A stretch of DNA of 46,621 bases from positions 1 to 46,621 of the forward strand of contig CALJVL010000002.1 in the NCBI GenBank assembly GCA_937773775.1, in the 5' to 3' direction. Position 1 is the first letter of the stretch; each line of letters begins with the position of its first letter. The position numbers were made by a program, and so were the translations under genes. Below are positions 9,100-18,877 of this stretch, one piece after another. Under the pieces are notes generated by a model that was not told the origin of the DNA, made no database searches, and saw only the letters and a list, made by a program, of their open reading frames with translations. The stretch is from an uncultured Flavobacterium sp. Its GTDB lineage: Bacteria > Bacteroidota > Bacteroidia > Flavobacteriales > Flavobacteriaceae.

Positions 9100-9145
9100 G
9101 TTATAAAAAGAGAGCACTAGAAATATGTTCTCTTTTTTTTATAAC
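9100..9145 (+). terminator. Intrinsic terminator after the basic secreted protein
   Basis: The arms GTTATAAAAAGAGA-GCA and TGT-TCTCTTTTTTTATAAC pair around a short loop (9117-9126), with a T8 run in the right arm. Confidence 0.75.
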
Positions 9146-9241
9146 TATATCAGTTCCTTTATACCAAAGAAAAGAAAAAACCTTTAAAAAAAAATATTTA
9201 ATTACTACATTTGAAATCATTCCAAATTAAATTATAAAAAA

Positions 9242-11778
9242 ATGCTCAAAAATAAAATTCAATTTATTTTAATTTTTCTTTTTTGTTTTCAAATATTACA
9301 AGCCCAAAATCCACAAAAACTAAATTCAGCAGAAATTTACAATCAAATTCAGAAGCTAAATTTTTTAGGTTCTGTTCTTTACATTGCCGCACACCCAGAT
9401 GATGAGAATACTCGTTTAATATCTTATTTATCAAATGATATTAAAGCAAGAACAGGCTACCTATCTTTAACAAGGGGCGATGGAGGCCAAAATTTAATAG
9501 GACCGCAATTAAGGGAACTTTTGGGGGTAATAAGGACCCAAGAACTTATCGAAGCCAGAGAAAAATTGATGGAGGAGAAACAGTTTTTTTTCAAGGGGCC
9601 AATGATTTTGGATACTCAAAAAACCCTAAGGAAACCTTGCAAATCTGGGATAAAGAAAAAGTACTATCCAATGTGGTTTGGGCCATTAGAAAGTTTCAAC
9701 CTGATATCATTATAAATAGGTTCGACCATCGCACAGCAGGGACCACTCACGGTCATCATACAGCATCAGCTCTATTGAGTACAGAAAGCTTTGATCTAGC
9801 AAATAATCCAGCCGTCTTTCCCGATCAATTAAAGTTAATGCAAACCTGGCAAGCCAAACGCCAATTTTTTAATACCTCTTGGTGGTTTTATGGCAGCAAA
9901 GAGAAATTTGACGCCGCTGACAAAACCAATTTAGTGACTTTTAAAACCGGGGTTTATTATCCTACTCTCGGTAAATCAAATCAAGAAATAGCTGCCTTAA
10001 GTAGAAGCAGTCATCAGTCCCAAGGCTTCGGAAGCACAGGAAGTCGTGGTGAAGACACAGAATTTTTGGAATTTATCAAGGGCGAAAAATCAAAAGACAA
10101 CTCTGATATTTTTGAAGGAATTGACACCAGCTGGAACCGCGTAAAAGCTGGAGGACCAATAGGACAACTGCTAACAGAAATTATTACGCAATACGACTTT
10201 TCAAATCCTTCGGCTAGTGTTTCAAATTTAACAAAAACCTATCAAATGATTCAGGCTTTGGACGAGAATCACTGGAAAATCGTCAAGTCTTCCGAATTAA
10301 AAAATATTATTGCGGCCTGTTCCGGACTTTACCTCGAAGCAGTGGCACAAAATCAGGAAGCTATTCCGGGAAGCATTGTCAATTTAAAGCTTGAAGCCAT
10401 AAATAGAAGTGACATAAAAATGAATTTACTGAGTGTAAGTACTTTACCCCTGAGAAAAAACACTCCCCTTAATAGTCCATTAAACAATAATGTTTCAGAA
10501 AGCATAACTCTCAACTTACAGCTGCCTGAAGCGATAGAGTATACTCAGCCCTATTGGCTTAAAGAAAAAGGAACCCAAGGAATGTATACGGTAAAAGATC
10601 AAAAAAACATTGGAATTCCTGATGTTATTCGGGAAGTAAAGGTCGTTTTCAATATTGCTATTAATGGAATCGAAATCCCTTTTGAACGCACTGTAGTTTA
10701 CAAATATAACGACAATGTAAAGGGAGAAATGTATAATTATCTAGATATTGTTCCTGAGGTAACTACAAGTATACTGAACAAAGTGGCTCTTTTTAATAAT
10801 GGAAACAATAAGTCAATAGCGGTTAAAATTAAATCTGGAAAAGACAATATAAAAGGAAACTTACAACTCGATTTACCTGAAAATTGGATTGTATTTCCAA
10901 AATCAATTCCTTTTAACTTAGACAAAAAAGGAACAGAGCAAATCGTGCATTTTGAAGTAACTCCACCCGAAGAATCATCGGAAGTTATTGCAAAAAGTAT
11001 TGCGATAATTAACAATAAAAAATATAGTACTAACCAAGTAATAATTGGCTATAACCATATCACCAAACAACAGGTTTTAGAGCCAGCCGAAGCAAAATTC
11101 ATTAAACTAGATTTGCAAACTAATGGGCAAAAAATTGGATACATTATGGGGGCCGGTGACGAGGTACCTGAAAGTCTGATCGAAATGGGCTATAGTGTCA
11201 GCTTATTGAGTCCAGAAGAAATAACCGCCGAAAAGCTAGAACCCTTTGATGTTGTTATTACCGGGATACGTGCTTACAACACTGTAGAAACCTTGGCTGC
11301 CAAACAAAATATATTGTTTGACTTTGTTAAAGGAGGAAAAATAATGTTGGTGCAATACAACACCCCTGATGAAGTTGAGACAGCAAATATTGCTCCTTAT
11401 CCATTAAAAATTTCTCGCGACAGGGTAACGGAAGAAACTGCAGTAGTTCAGTTTCTAGCGCCCAATCACCCCGTTTTAAATTATCCCAACAAAATCACTT
11501 CAAAAGATTTTGAAGGCTGGACACAAGAACAAGGATTGTATTATCCAAATGAATTTGACAAAGCCTTTACCCCTATTTTGTCTTCACATGACGAGGGAGA
11601 AAGTCCAAAAAATGGAGCGCTATTAATTGCCCCTTATGGCAAAGGATATTATATTTATACCGGTTTAAGTTTATTTAGAGAATTGCCCGAAGGCGTTTCT
11701 GGCGCCTATCGAATATTAGCAAATATAATTTCGTTAAAAGAACCAATAAAGCAGACCTCCCAAAAAATAAAACCATAA
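9242..11778 (+). pseudogene. PIG-L family deacetylase, one frameshift
   Basis: Two overlapping frames together encode one protein of about 840 residues. The first (9242-9715) gives a signal peptide ending LQAQ, the zinc-binding AAHPDDENTR, and RGDGGQN. The second gives, from 9562 on, KIDGG, ANDFGYSK, IINRFDHR and THGHHTAS, then a long C-terminal region with beta-rich and ThuA/gatase-like parts. The switch falls at 9560-9565, at GAAAAATT; one extra A would restore the frame. PIG-L enzymes remove acetyl groups from N-acetylglucosamine-like sugars. TACATTTG at 9206-9213 could be the -7 element. The lesion may be real, a slippage site or a sequencing error. The small gene and symporter downstream suggest an uptake/processing operon. 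Confidence 0.8.
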
Positions 11779-11788
11779 CACTAGTAAT

Positions 11789-11896
11789 ATGGAAACAAAA
11801 AAAACAAAAAATTGGAAAAAAAACTACACTGCGGTTTTGGTTGTCAATGCGCTTTACATTTTGATATTTTATCTAATAATGAAATTATACTCTTAA
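11789..11896 (+). CDS. 35-residue single-pass membrane protein beside the symporter
   Basis: A short frame starting at the ATG at 11789: METKKTKNWKKNY, then one hydrophobic helix (AVLVVNALYILIFYLIM) and KLYS. It starts 10 bases after the deacetylase stop and ends 3 bases before the symporter ATG. That spacing, plus a positively charged N terminus and a single helix, argues for a real small subunit or accessory of the symporter. Similar short proteins beside sodium:solute symporters are known to me from related bacteria, but no function is established. Confidence 0.6.
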   Translation: METKKTKNWKKNYTAVLVVNALYILIFYLIMKLYS

Positions 11897-11899
11897 ACT

Positions 11900-13630
11900 A
11901 TGCAGTTATTCGATTGGATTGTGCTAATAGGCACCTTACTCTTTATTGTAATTTACGGCGCTTGGAAGACCAAGGGAAGTAAAAATGTAGAAGACTATAT
12001 TCTTGGGGGTAACGAAACACCTTGGTACACGGTGGGGCTATCGGTAATGGCTACTCAAGCCAGTGCGATCACCTTTTTATCAACACCTGGCCAGGCCTAT
12101 CATGACGGAATGGGTTTTGTACAATTTTACTTTGGTTTACCTATTGCCATGGTGGTCATCTGTTTGACCTTTATTCCTATTTACCATAAATATAAAGTCT
12201 ATACCGCCTATGAATACCTCGAGAAAAGATTTGATTTAAAAACACGCTCTCTTGCAGCAATCTTATTCTTATTTCAAAGAGGTTTGGGTACTGGTATTAC
12301 TATTTATGCTCCTGCAATCATCTTATCGGCTATATTAGGATGGAACCTCAATTACATGACCGTTGCTATAGGTGTCCTCGTTATTATATATACCTTTTCA
12401 GGTGGGACCAAAGCGGTAAACGTGACCCAAAAACAGCAAATGTTTGTGATTATGTCAGGGATGCTGATTACTTTTTTTCTCATACTACGTTTTCTGCCCA
12501 ATGAGATGACCTTTAACAATGCTTTGCATATTGCTGGCGCTAATGACAAGATGAACATCGTCAATTTTTCTATTGATCCAGAAGAAAAATATACAATTTG
12601 GAGTGGAATAACAGGTGGATTTTTCTTAGCACTCGCCTATTTTGGTACGGACCAGTCACAAGTGGGTCGCTATCTGTCCGGCAGATCGGTTCGTGAAAGC
12701 CAAATGGGATTAATTATGAATGGATTGTTAAAAGTACCCATGCAATTCTTCATATTGCTTACTGGAGTTATGGTATTTGTCTTTTTCCAATTCAACCCAG
12801 TACCCTTAAACTTCAATCCTAATAACAAAGTAGTTATTGAAAACTCAGAATATAAAGAGGAATATCATGCTCTAGAAAAAAAATTAGATGCGCTTTCAGA
12901 AGATAAAAAAGTAATTAACCTGCTGTATATCGACCAACTAAATCAAGATTATGACAACCCGATTCTACGAAAAGAATTAATCGCTCTATCGGCAAAAGAA
13001 AAAGAATTGAGAGACAGTGCTAAAGAACTTATACTAAAAGCAGATAGCGGTAGCGAAACGAATGATAAAGATTATGTCTTTTTCCATTTTATTTTAAATT
13101 ATCTGCCCAAAGGCCTTATCGGACTATTACTTGCTGTAATTATATCGGCGGCTATGTCTTCCACAGCTTCTGGGCTAAATGCATTGGCCTCCACTACAGC
13201 AATTGATATTTACAAACGTAATTTAAAGGAAGAGAAGTCAGAAAAGCATTATCTAAATGCGACAAAGTTCTTTACTTTGTTTTGGGGAGTTGTCGCTATA
13301 CTTTTTGCCAGCATTGGTACCTTGTTTGAAAACCTAATCCAATTGGTTAACATAGTTGGCTCCATTTTCTATGGAACAGTACTTGGAATTTTCTTGGTCG
13401 GATTTTATATCAAATTTGTAAAATCAAAAGCCATCTTTTATAGTGCTTTAGTGAGCCAAATAACCATTTTTATAATATACTACTACGCGATTTATGTTTT
13501 CCCTACTGGTCAAGCAAAGCTAGGTTATTTATGGCTCAACTTCATCGGAGCAATGCTAACGATAGTCCTGTCTTCTATCCTGCAATTGTCTATCTACAGA
13601 AAGGAAAAAAAATTAAACTTAAGGCGTTAA
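11900..13630 (+). CDS. Sodium:solute symporter (SSS family)
   Basis: A 576-residue polytopic transporter of the SSF/SLC5 type. It starts DWIVLIGTLLFIVIYG, followed by ILGGNETPWYTVGLSVMATQASAITFLSTPG, the helix-1 region that holds the sodium site. YEYLEKRF, SGGTKAVNVTQ and FGTDQSQVGRYLSG are all SSF landmarks. A soluble insert of about 80 charged residues (about 310-395) sits before the final helices, which include LLAVIISAAMSSTASGLNALAS. The substrate is not evident; proximity to a PIG-L deacetylase suggests a sugar derivative. A terminator lies just downstream. Confidence 0.88.
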   Translation: MQLFDWIVLIGTLLFIVIYGAWKTKGSKNVEDYILGGNETPWYTVGLSVMATQASAITFLSTPGQAYHDGMGFVQFYFGLPIAMVVICLTFIPIYHKYKVYTAYEYLEKRFDLKTRSLAAILFLFQRGLGTGITIYAPAIILSAILGWNLNYMTVAIGVLVIIYTFSGGTKAVNVTQKQQMFVIMSGMLITFFLILRFLPNEMTFNNALHIAGANDKMNIVNFSIDPEEKYTIWSGITGGFFLALAYFGTDQSQVGRYLSGRSVRESQMGLIMNGLLKVPMQFFILLTGVMVFVFFQFNPVPLNFNPNNKVVIENSEYKEEYHALEKKLDALSEDKKVINLLYIDQLNQDYDNPILRKELIALSAKEKELRDSAKELILKADSGSETNDKDYVFFHFILNYLPKGLIGLLLAVIISAAMSSTASGLNALASTTAIDIYKRNLKEEKSEKHYLNATKFFTLFWGVVAILFASIGTLFENLIQLVNIVGSIFYGTVLGIFLVGFYIKFVKSKAIFYSALVSQITIFIIYYYAIYVFPTGQAKLGYLWLNFIGAMLTIVLSSILQLSIYRKEKKLNLRR

Positions 13631-13638
13631 TGAAAAAA

Positions 13639-13670
13639 AAATCCCGTTTCAATAAATTGAAACGGGATTT
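13639..13670. terminator. Bidirectional terminator between convergent genes
   Basis: AAATCCCGTTTCAA and TTGAAACGGGATTT pair perfectly around TAAA. A-runs to the left and T-runs to the right let it serve the symporter gene (plus) and the DUF2911 gene (minus). Confidence 0.85.
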
Positions 13671-13691
13671 CTATATAAAAAACGGAACTGA

Positions 13692-14534
13692 TTATTGACT
13701 CCATTCAGAGATACTGTCTTTGTTCATTTTAGCATAGTCTTGGTTACCCGCTGCTTCAGAAGCTGCAAGCGATACTTTGGCCGTTTCAATGGCTGCTTTT
13801 TTATCGCCTTGTTTCGCTTGTATCAATGATTTTAATCTCAAATAATAAAACGGTTTTTCGGCACTCAATACTAAGGCTTTATCAACATAGGATTTCGCTT
13901 TATTGATATCACCATTCGATTGATAAAAGAATTGGGCTGCAGAAAAATAATCGCCTGCTGAAGGACCTGCAAGGGCTTTTTCTACGTTTGCAATTGCCTT
14001 TTCTTGAGTAGGAACTTCAAATTTTACAGCCACGAAAGAGTTCTCCCAAGAAATCTCAAGAAAAGCATAATTCGAGTCTAAACCATTTATCCCAATAGTA
14101 AATGTATCTGCTGCTTTTGGCATTGATTCCTCCTTTACCGTAGTTCTTAATGCAACATTTTCCTCTTTAAATTCTGCGGGAGTTCCCCAACTATCAGTAG
14201 CTGTATAAAAAACAACTTCCCAACTTTGAATGTTTGGAACGGTAAATAATGCATACTTCCCTTTCTTTAATGTTTTTCCGCCTATGATAACATCATCGCT
14301 AAAAGAAACGATTGTGTTTTCGTTAGCTCCCGTTCTCCAAAGTTTACCAAAAGGAACCAAATTACCAAAAACAGCTCTTCCTCTTGCAGATGGTCTTGAA
14401 TAAACAACCTCTACATCTGTCAAGCCTACAACTTGATTTATTGTTGCCTTAGGACTTGCTTGTGGTGTCTGCACCTGTGCCTCAATTGTAAATTGAGTAA
14501 TAATTATGGCTAATGCAATAAGTATTTTTTTCAT
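13692..14534 (-). CDS. DUF2911 domain protein, exported
   Basis: 280 residues with a signal peptide (cut near FTIEAQ). The DUF2911 domain follows at about residues 30-170 (VEVVYSRPSARGRAVFG, VPFGKLWRTGANENT, KKGKYALFTVP, SWGTPAEF), a beta-rich domain of unknown function common in Bacteroidota. The C-terminal 100 residues form helical repeats with a TPR-like pattern (AQFFYQSNGDINKAKSYVDKAL), suggesting protein contacts in the periplasm. TAAATTTG on the minus strand (14565 to 14558) is a likely -7 element, 24 bases before the start. It is probably a single gene. Confidence 0.82.
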   Translation of the reverse strand: MKKILIALAIIITQFTIEAQVQTPQASPKATINQVVGLTDVEVVYSRPSARGRAVFGNLVPFGKLWRTGANENTIVSFSDDVIIGGKTLKKGKYALFTVPNIQSWEVVFYTATDSWGTPAEFKEENVALRTTVKEESMPKAADTFTIGINGLDSNYAFLEISWENSFVAVKFEVPTQEKAIANVEKALAGPSAGDYFSAAQFFYQSNGDINKAKSYVDKALVLSAEKPFYYLRLKSLIQAKQGDKKAAIETAKVSLAASEAAGNQDYAKMNKDSISEWSQ

Positions 14535-14591
14535 TTTTTAAAATTTATATGTTTTTCCAAATTTACAAATTACTAAAAGCGATGCTGTTAA

Positions 14592-15263
14592 TTATTTCTT
14601 AATATCGATTTTATATTCCGCAACTTTTTCATAGTCAAGTTCATTGAAATGATTAATAACAACGTCCGCCGCTGACAAATCTTGCAACTTGGAATGGATA
14701 CTGTTATAGCCCACGCAATATATTCCTGCAGCTTTTGCTGCTTTCACACCGTTCGTGCTATCCTCAATCACAATACAGTTTTCTTTGAAAGCAATAGAAA
14801 GAGAGGCGGCATGTTCAAAAATTGCTGGGTCGGGTTTCGACTTCGGAAAATCTTCACCACTAACGATATGCGTGAAATATTGGTGTAACTGAAAACGTCC
14901 AAAAACGCGTTCAATAGTAACCTTAGAAGCTGATGATGCTAGAATTAGTTGCATGCCATTCTGGTGGAGTACTTTGATTAAGTTTTCAACACCTTCCAAT
15001 AATTCCAAGTCTGATTTAGTATCAAAAGCTTCATTGAAAATACTTCTTTTTCTCTGGATTAAATCTTCCACATCCTGCTCCAAATTAAAAAGTGTTTTTA
15101 AATTCTGGAACACATTGCGAGTCGAATTCCCTGTAAAGGAAGTAAACATTTCTTCGGTAACATCAATATTTAGCTCACCAAATTGTTGAAAATAGGCATA
15201 TCGATGTACTGGTTCAGTGTCCACAATTACACCATCCATGTCAAAAATTACAGTTTGTATCAT
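14592..15263 (-). CDS. HAD-superfamily hydrolase, beta-phosphoglucomutase-like
   Basis: 223 residues with all four HAD motifs: VIFDMDGVIVDTEP (D8 and D10), LILASSASK, KPDPAIFEHAA with its Lys, and VIEDSTNGVKAA. The helical cap at about residues 15-85 places it in the subclass with beta-phosphoglucomutase and sugar-phosphate phosphatases. The substrate cannot be read from the sequence. It lies 43 bases downstream of tcdA in the same direction, so it may be the last gene of the DUF1684-TatD-TcdA transcript. Confidence 0.82.
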   Translation of the reverse strand: MIQTVIFDMDGVIVDTEPVHRYAYFQQFGELNIDVTEEMFTSFTGNSTRNVFQNLKTLFNLEQDVEDLIQRKRSIFNEAFDTKSDLELLEGVENLIKVLHQNGMQLILASSASKVTIERVFGRFQLHQYFTHIVSGEDFPKSKPDPAIFEHAASLSIAFKENCIVIEDSTNGVKAAKAAGIYCVGYNSIHSKLQDLSAADVVINHFNELDYEKVAEYKIDIKK

Positions 15264-15306
15264 CTTATGAGTTTAAATTTTTAGATATAATTTCTTAAAC
15301 GAAATA

Positions 15307-16038
15307 CTATTTTTTAAGTAAATAGCGAATTACGGTTTCTGCGGCGTATAAACCAAACAATCCCGGCATATAGCTGTTAGTTCCATAAAACGATCTTTTG
15401 TAATTTGACCCATCCGTCATTTTCAAACTTTCATCATCTTGGATTTCTGAGGAGAAAACCACTTTTAACTTATCAATTTTATGCTCTTTTAATCTTTTTC
15501 GAATGGTTTTTGCCAAAAAGCAATTCTCTGTACTTCCAATATCCGCTACTTTTACTTTTGAAGCTTCCATCTTTCCGCCAGCGCCCATACTCGAAATTAT
15601 CTTTACTCTTTTTCGCTTAGCGCCAATAATCAAATTCAGTTTTGGAGTTACGCTATCGATGCAATCCAAGACATAATCAAACTCGTCAGTAACTATTTCG
15701 AAAGCGCGCTCCGGCGAAAGAAACTCCTGTACTTTAGTCAATTTTAACATTGGATTAATATCCATCAATCGATCGCCAACAATTTTGATTTTAGCTTGTC
15801 CTACAGTAGAATGCAAGGCCGGTAATTGTCTGTTTATATTTGTAATATCTACAACATCTCCATCTACAATAGTCATAGACCCTACTCCTGCCCTAGCCAA
15901 AAACTCCGCAGCAAATGATCCTACACCACCCAACCCAACGACCAAAATATTAGCGTTTTGTAATCTGTCTAATCCTTCTTTTTTAAATAGAAGTTCCGCT
16001 CTCTCCGTCCACTCTGCCATATCATTTTGTTTAAGCAT
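15307..16038 (-). CDS. tcdA: TcdA: tRNA threonylcarbamoyladenosine dehydratase
   Basis: 243 residues of the E1-like ThiF/MoeB/HesA fold. ATP-binding is seen in VVGLGGVGSFAAEFLARAGVG, then IVDGDVVDITNINRQ with the Arg that contacts ATP, and DYVLDCIDSVTPK. The family (CsdL/TcdA) cyclises t6A at position 37 of ANN-decoding tRNAs to ct6A. Translation may start at the ATG at 16038 or at the ATG at 16020 (MAEWTERAELLF), where family similarity begins. It follows tatD by 40 bases in the same direction. Confidence 0.85.
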   Translation of the reverse strand: MLKQNDMAEWTERAELLFKKEGLDRLQNANILVVGLGGVGSFAAEFLARAGVGSMTIVDGDVVDITNINRQLPALHSTVGQAKIKIVGDRLMDINPMLKLTKVQEFLSPERAFEIVTDEFDYVLDCIDSVTPKLNLIIGAKRKRVKIISSMGAGGKMEASKVKVADIGSTENCFLAKTIRKRLKEHKIDKLKVVFSSEIQDDESLKMTDGSNYKRSFYGTNSYMPGLFGLYAAETVIRYLLKK

Positions 16039-16078
16039 TAAAGTTCTAAAAAACTTTTCCTTTTGAATATTTGTTATT

Positions 16079-16735
16079 TTAAACCAAGTTTTTTTTAAAA
16101 ACAGCTTGAAAATTACTGTTTATTTGTCTTTGAATTTCCTCCAAATTTACGCTCTTATATTTTGCTGCCAAAGCATATACCACATCTATATTTTCTTCAA
16201 TAGTATCCGTTTCCAAGAAAAATCGGTCATTGGGAATACTTTTAAAAACGGATTCCAGTTCCGAATTTCTCAATAGGTACTTCCCAAACGAAATGTAAAA
16301 TCCATTGTCCAGTAATTGCTTTGCCGTCTGCTCCTTTTTAGAGAAACCGTGAATAATCATGGGAACGCTTATCTGCAGCTTTTTCTTAATTGCAATAACT
16401 TCCTGGAAAGCGGCCACGCAATGTATCACCACGGGCATACCATATTTTTGCGCCAAAAGCAATTGCTTTTCGAAAACTGCTTGCTGCAGCTCCATCGGGA
16501 TTTCAATCCTTTTGTCCAGACCGCACTCGCCAATGGCAAGGCAATTCATTTCCTGCAACTTGCTTTCCATTATCTCCAAATCGGATTCCACTCTGTCCTC
16601 AACGATGTACCAGGGGTGAATCCCTATGGAATAAAAAGGGATCGAGGCATCAAACTCCTGCGGGTATTGATTGACCAGTTCCAGCACATCGGACTGATTC
16701 GTATATTTGTGAGTATGGAAATTAAAGAATTTCAT
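16079..16735 (-). CDS. TatD-family metal-dependent hydrolase
   Basis: 218 residues, slightly shorter than classic TatD. Metal-binding motifs are in order: FFNFHTHK (HxH), SIGIHPWY, IGECGLDKR (Glu ligand), VIHCVAAFQE, MIIHGFSK and FLETDT (Asp ligand). TatD proteins are 3'-5' DNA exonucleases or related hydrolases. The start codon shares a base with the stop of the upstream DUF1684 gene (TGATG), implying translational coupling. Confidence 0.84.
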   Translation of the reverse strand: MKFFNFHTHKYTNQSDVLELVNQYPQEFDASIPFYSIGIHPWYIVEDRVESDLEIMESKLQEMNCLAIGECGLDKRIEIPMELQQAVFEKQLLLAQKYGMPVVIHCVAAFQEVIAIKKKLQISVPMIIHGFSKKEQTAKQLLDNGFYISFGKYLLRNSELESVFKSIPNDRFFLETDTIEENIDVVYALAAKYKSVNLEEIQRQINSNFQAVFKKNLV

Positions 16736-17337
16736 CAGTCGTGAAATTTTTTGACTCCCGCCCTGATTTCGATATTCAAATCATTTTCTAAAGGCACTCT
16801 AGGGCACGAATATTTGTGATTATAAGCGCAATACGGATTATACGAAGTATTGAAATCAATCGCAATCGTCTTGCCTTTGGGTATCTTTAAATCGATGTAT
16901 TTCCCTCCTATATAACTTTCGATACCAGAACTGAGGTCTGAAAACGGCAAGAAAAGGTAGTCTTTAAATTCTTTCTTTTTTGAAAGCTCGATGTTCTTAT
17001 AGATATTCAATTTTAGCGCTTGACCCTCAATAGTAAAATGCACTTCGCCATATTTAACATAAGATGGTGTTCTTTCCGTCGATGTTTTCATTCCAAAAGC
17101 TTTCTCTTTTTCGGTACGCACAAAAGTCGCCGTAACAAAGAACTTTTCGTTTATCGGGTAAAAATCAAGTGTATTGAACGAAGCTAGATCATCAACCATC
17201 AATGGACTCGTTTTAGTATCAGCATATTCAGTATTAATTTCCTTTTGAAACTTTTCTACAGCCTTTACATTAAATTTTATTTGGGCAAAACCCAAACTCA
17301 ATTGTAACAAAAATACCAAAACAAGAATCTTTTTCAT
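16735..17337 (-). CDS. DUF1684 domain protein, exported
   Basis: 200 residues with a signal peptide ending LSLGFAQ. The diagnostic DUF1684 end is FNTSYNPYCAYNHKYSCPRVPLEN, followed by IRAGVK. The function of the family is unknown; members are small secreted or lipid-anchored beta proteins. It is the first gene of a minus-strand operon (then tatD, tcdA and perhaps the HAD gene) and has a good promoter 15 bases before its start. Confidence 0.84.
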   Translation of the reverse strand: MKKILVLVFLLQLSLGFAQIKFNVKAVEKFQKEINTEYADTKTSPLMVDDLASFNTLDFYPINEKFFVTATFVRTEKEKAFGMKTSTERTPSYVKYGEVHFTIEGQALKLNIYKNIELSKKKEFKDYLFLPFSDLSSGIESYIGGKYIDLKIPKGKTIAIDFNTSYNPYCAYNHKYSCPRVPLENDLNIEIRAGVKKFHD

Positions 17338-17351
17338 TTTTTTTATTTTAG

Positions 17352-17382
17352 CAAAAATAGTTTAAAAGTTACAAAGCGACAA
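17352..17382 (-). promoter_or_regulatory. Promoter of the DUF1684-tatD-tcdA operon
   Basis: On the minus strand: TTG (17382-17380), 20 bases, TATTTTTG (17359-17352), the Bacteroidota -33/-7 form. TACCTTTG on the plus strand (17406-17413) may serve the divergent MFS gene, but no clear -33 TTG is present for it. Confidence 0.65.
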
Positions 17383-17432
17383 AGTCTGAAAGTTACAAAG
17401 TTCCCTACCTTTGCAAAAAGAACCCATTTATA

Positions 17433-18668
17433 ATGCTCACAACTGCCTTCAACCGCTATATCAACAATTACAAAGGCTTTACGAGAGAAATTTGGATTCT
17501 AACGTTGATTACTTTTATCAATCGTGCAGGTACTATGGTTTTGCCGTTTTTATCTAAATACTTAAAAGAAGATTTGAACTTGTCCTACGCTGAAGTAGGC
17601 TGGATCATGGTCGCTTTTGGTTTTGGATCCATGTTAGGTTCTTGGCTAGGCGGCAAACTGTCAGATAAAATAGGTTTTTACAAAATCATGGTTTTCAGTT
17701 TATTCACTAGCGGAGTACTGCTGTTTCTGGTACAATACATCCGCACTTTTTGGGGATTGTGCGGCGGAATGTTTATCATAATGACTGTCGCAGACATGTT
17801 TCGTCCCGCCATGTTTGTTTCCCTCGCGACTTATGCCAGGCCAGAAAATCGCACCCGAGCATTGACTTTAGTTCGATTAGCAGTCAATCTAGGTTTCGCA
17901 GCCGGACCCGCTTTAGGAGGATTGATCATTATGAACTTGGGCTACAGTGGCCTGTTCTGGGTCGATGGAAGTTCCTGTATCGTATCGATTTTAATTTTCA
18001 CTGTACTAGTGAAAGAACGTAAAAAGTCTGCCGATTTAGAATCGGCAAACAATGAAACCGAAATACCTGTCTCTGTTTTTAAAGACAAGATATTCTGGAC
18101 ATTCCTCTTTGTTTGTTTTATAACGGCCGTACTTTTTTTCCAGTTATTCACTACGCTACCGCTGTATCATAACGAAAAATTTGGATTAACGGAGTTTCAA
18201 AGTGGTCTTTTGTTATCCTTAAATGGATTGCTGATTTTCTTTCTTGAGATGCCAATTGTGAGTTTCACCCAAAGAAAAAACATAAATCAACTCCGGATTA
18301 TTCTTTGGGGTTCATTGCTAATGTCTCTAAGCTTCTATGTTTTGTTGATTAATATATGGGCAGGAATATTAATTGTTAGTATCCTTTTTATCACTTTTGG
18401 GGAAATGTTCATTTTCCCATTCTCCAATTCCTTTGCCTTAAGCAGAGCACCAAAAGGTCACGAAGGACGATATATGGCATTGTTTACCATGAGTTTCAGT
18501 TTGGCGCATATTGCGAGTTCTAAAACCGGACTGACTATCATAGATGCATATGGTTATCAGGCTAACTGGTTTGTTATGGGCAGTTTAGGAATTCTCTCTG
18601 TGGCAAGCTGCATCTGGCTGCAAAAACTCGTTAAAAAAGAAAAAGACTATTCCCATAGTAATTCTTAG
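17433..18668 (+). CDS. MFS transporter (DHA1-type)
   Basis: 411 residues with 12 predicted membrane helices in two halves around a cytoplasmic loop at about residues 190-215. Major-facilitator motif A appears as GSWLGGKLSDKIGFYKIM between helices 2 and 3. A helix-4/5 motif with LTLVRLAVNLGFAAGPALGG follows. Such proteins are drug or small-molecule proton antiporters; the substrate is unknown. It is divergent from the DUF1684 operon. Confidence 0.85.
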   Translation: MLTTAFNRYINNYKGFTREIWILTLITFINRAGTMVLPFLSKYLKEDLNLSYAEVGWIMVAFGFGSMLGSWLGGKLSDKIGFYKIMVFSLFTSGVLLFLVQYIRTFWGLCGGMFIIMTVADMFRPAMFVSLATYARPENRTRALTLVRLAVNLGFAAGPALGGLIIMNLGYSGLFWVDGSSCIVSILIFTVLVKERKKSADLESANNETEIPVSVFKDKIFWTFLFVCFITAVLFFQLFTTLPLYHNEKFGLTEFQSGLLLSLNGLLIFFLEMPIVSFTQRKNINQLRIILWGSLLMSLSFYVLLINIWAGILIVSILFITFGEMFIFPFSNSFALSRAPKGHEGRYMALFTMSFSLAHIASSKTGLTIIDAYGYQANWFVMGSLGILSVASCIWLQKLVKKEKDYSHSNS

Positions 18669-18877
18669 GGCGTGCCCCCATTACTGAAAGGGGCAAAACT
18701 AAGACACTGCTGACAGAGCCCCTTTCAGCAACGCGGTCGGGCTATACGCTCCGCTGTGGCGTATTGCTGCTATCCCTCACGCGGCCTCATTTCCAGAACA
18801 ACGCATCTGCATTAAAGATTTTACGGCTTCCAAAATCGGCTCCGAAAAAAGACCAAACAGCGTGAAAACTGAATATT
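18669..18877. other. Non-coding stretch after the MFS gene
   Basis: No convincing gene. It contains a relatively GC-rich piece (about 18715-18790, with CGGTCGGGCTATACGCTCCG) of a kind seen between flavobacterial genes. A related GGTCGGGCTATACACTATA occurs at 45822-45840. Confidence 0.4.
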
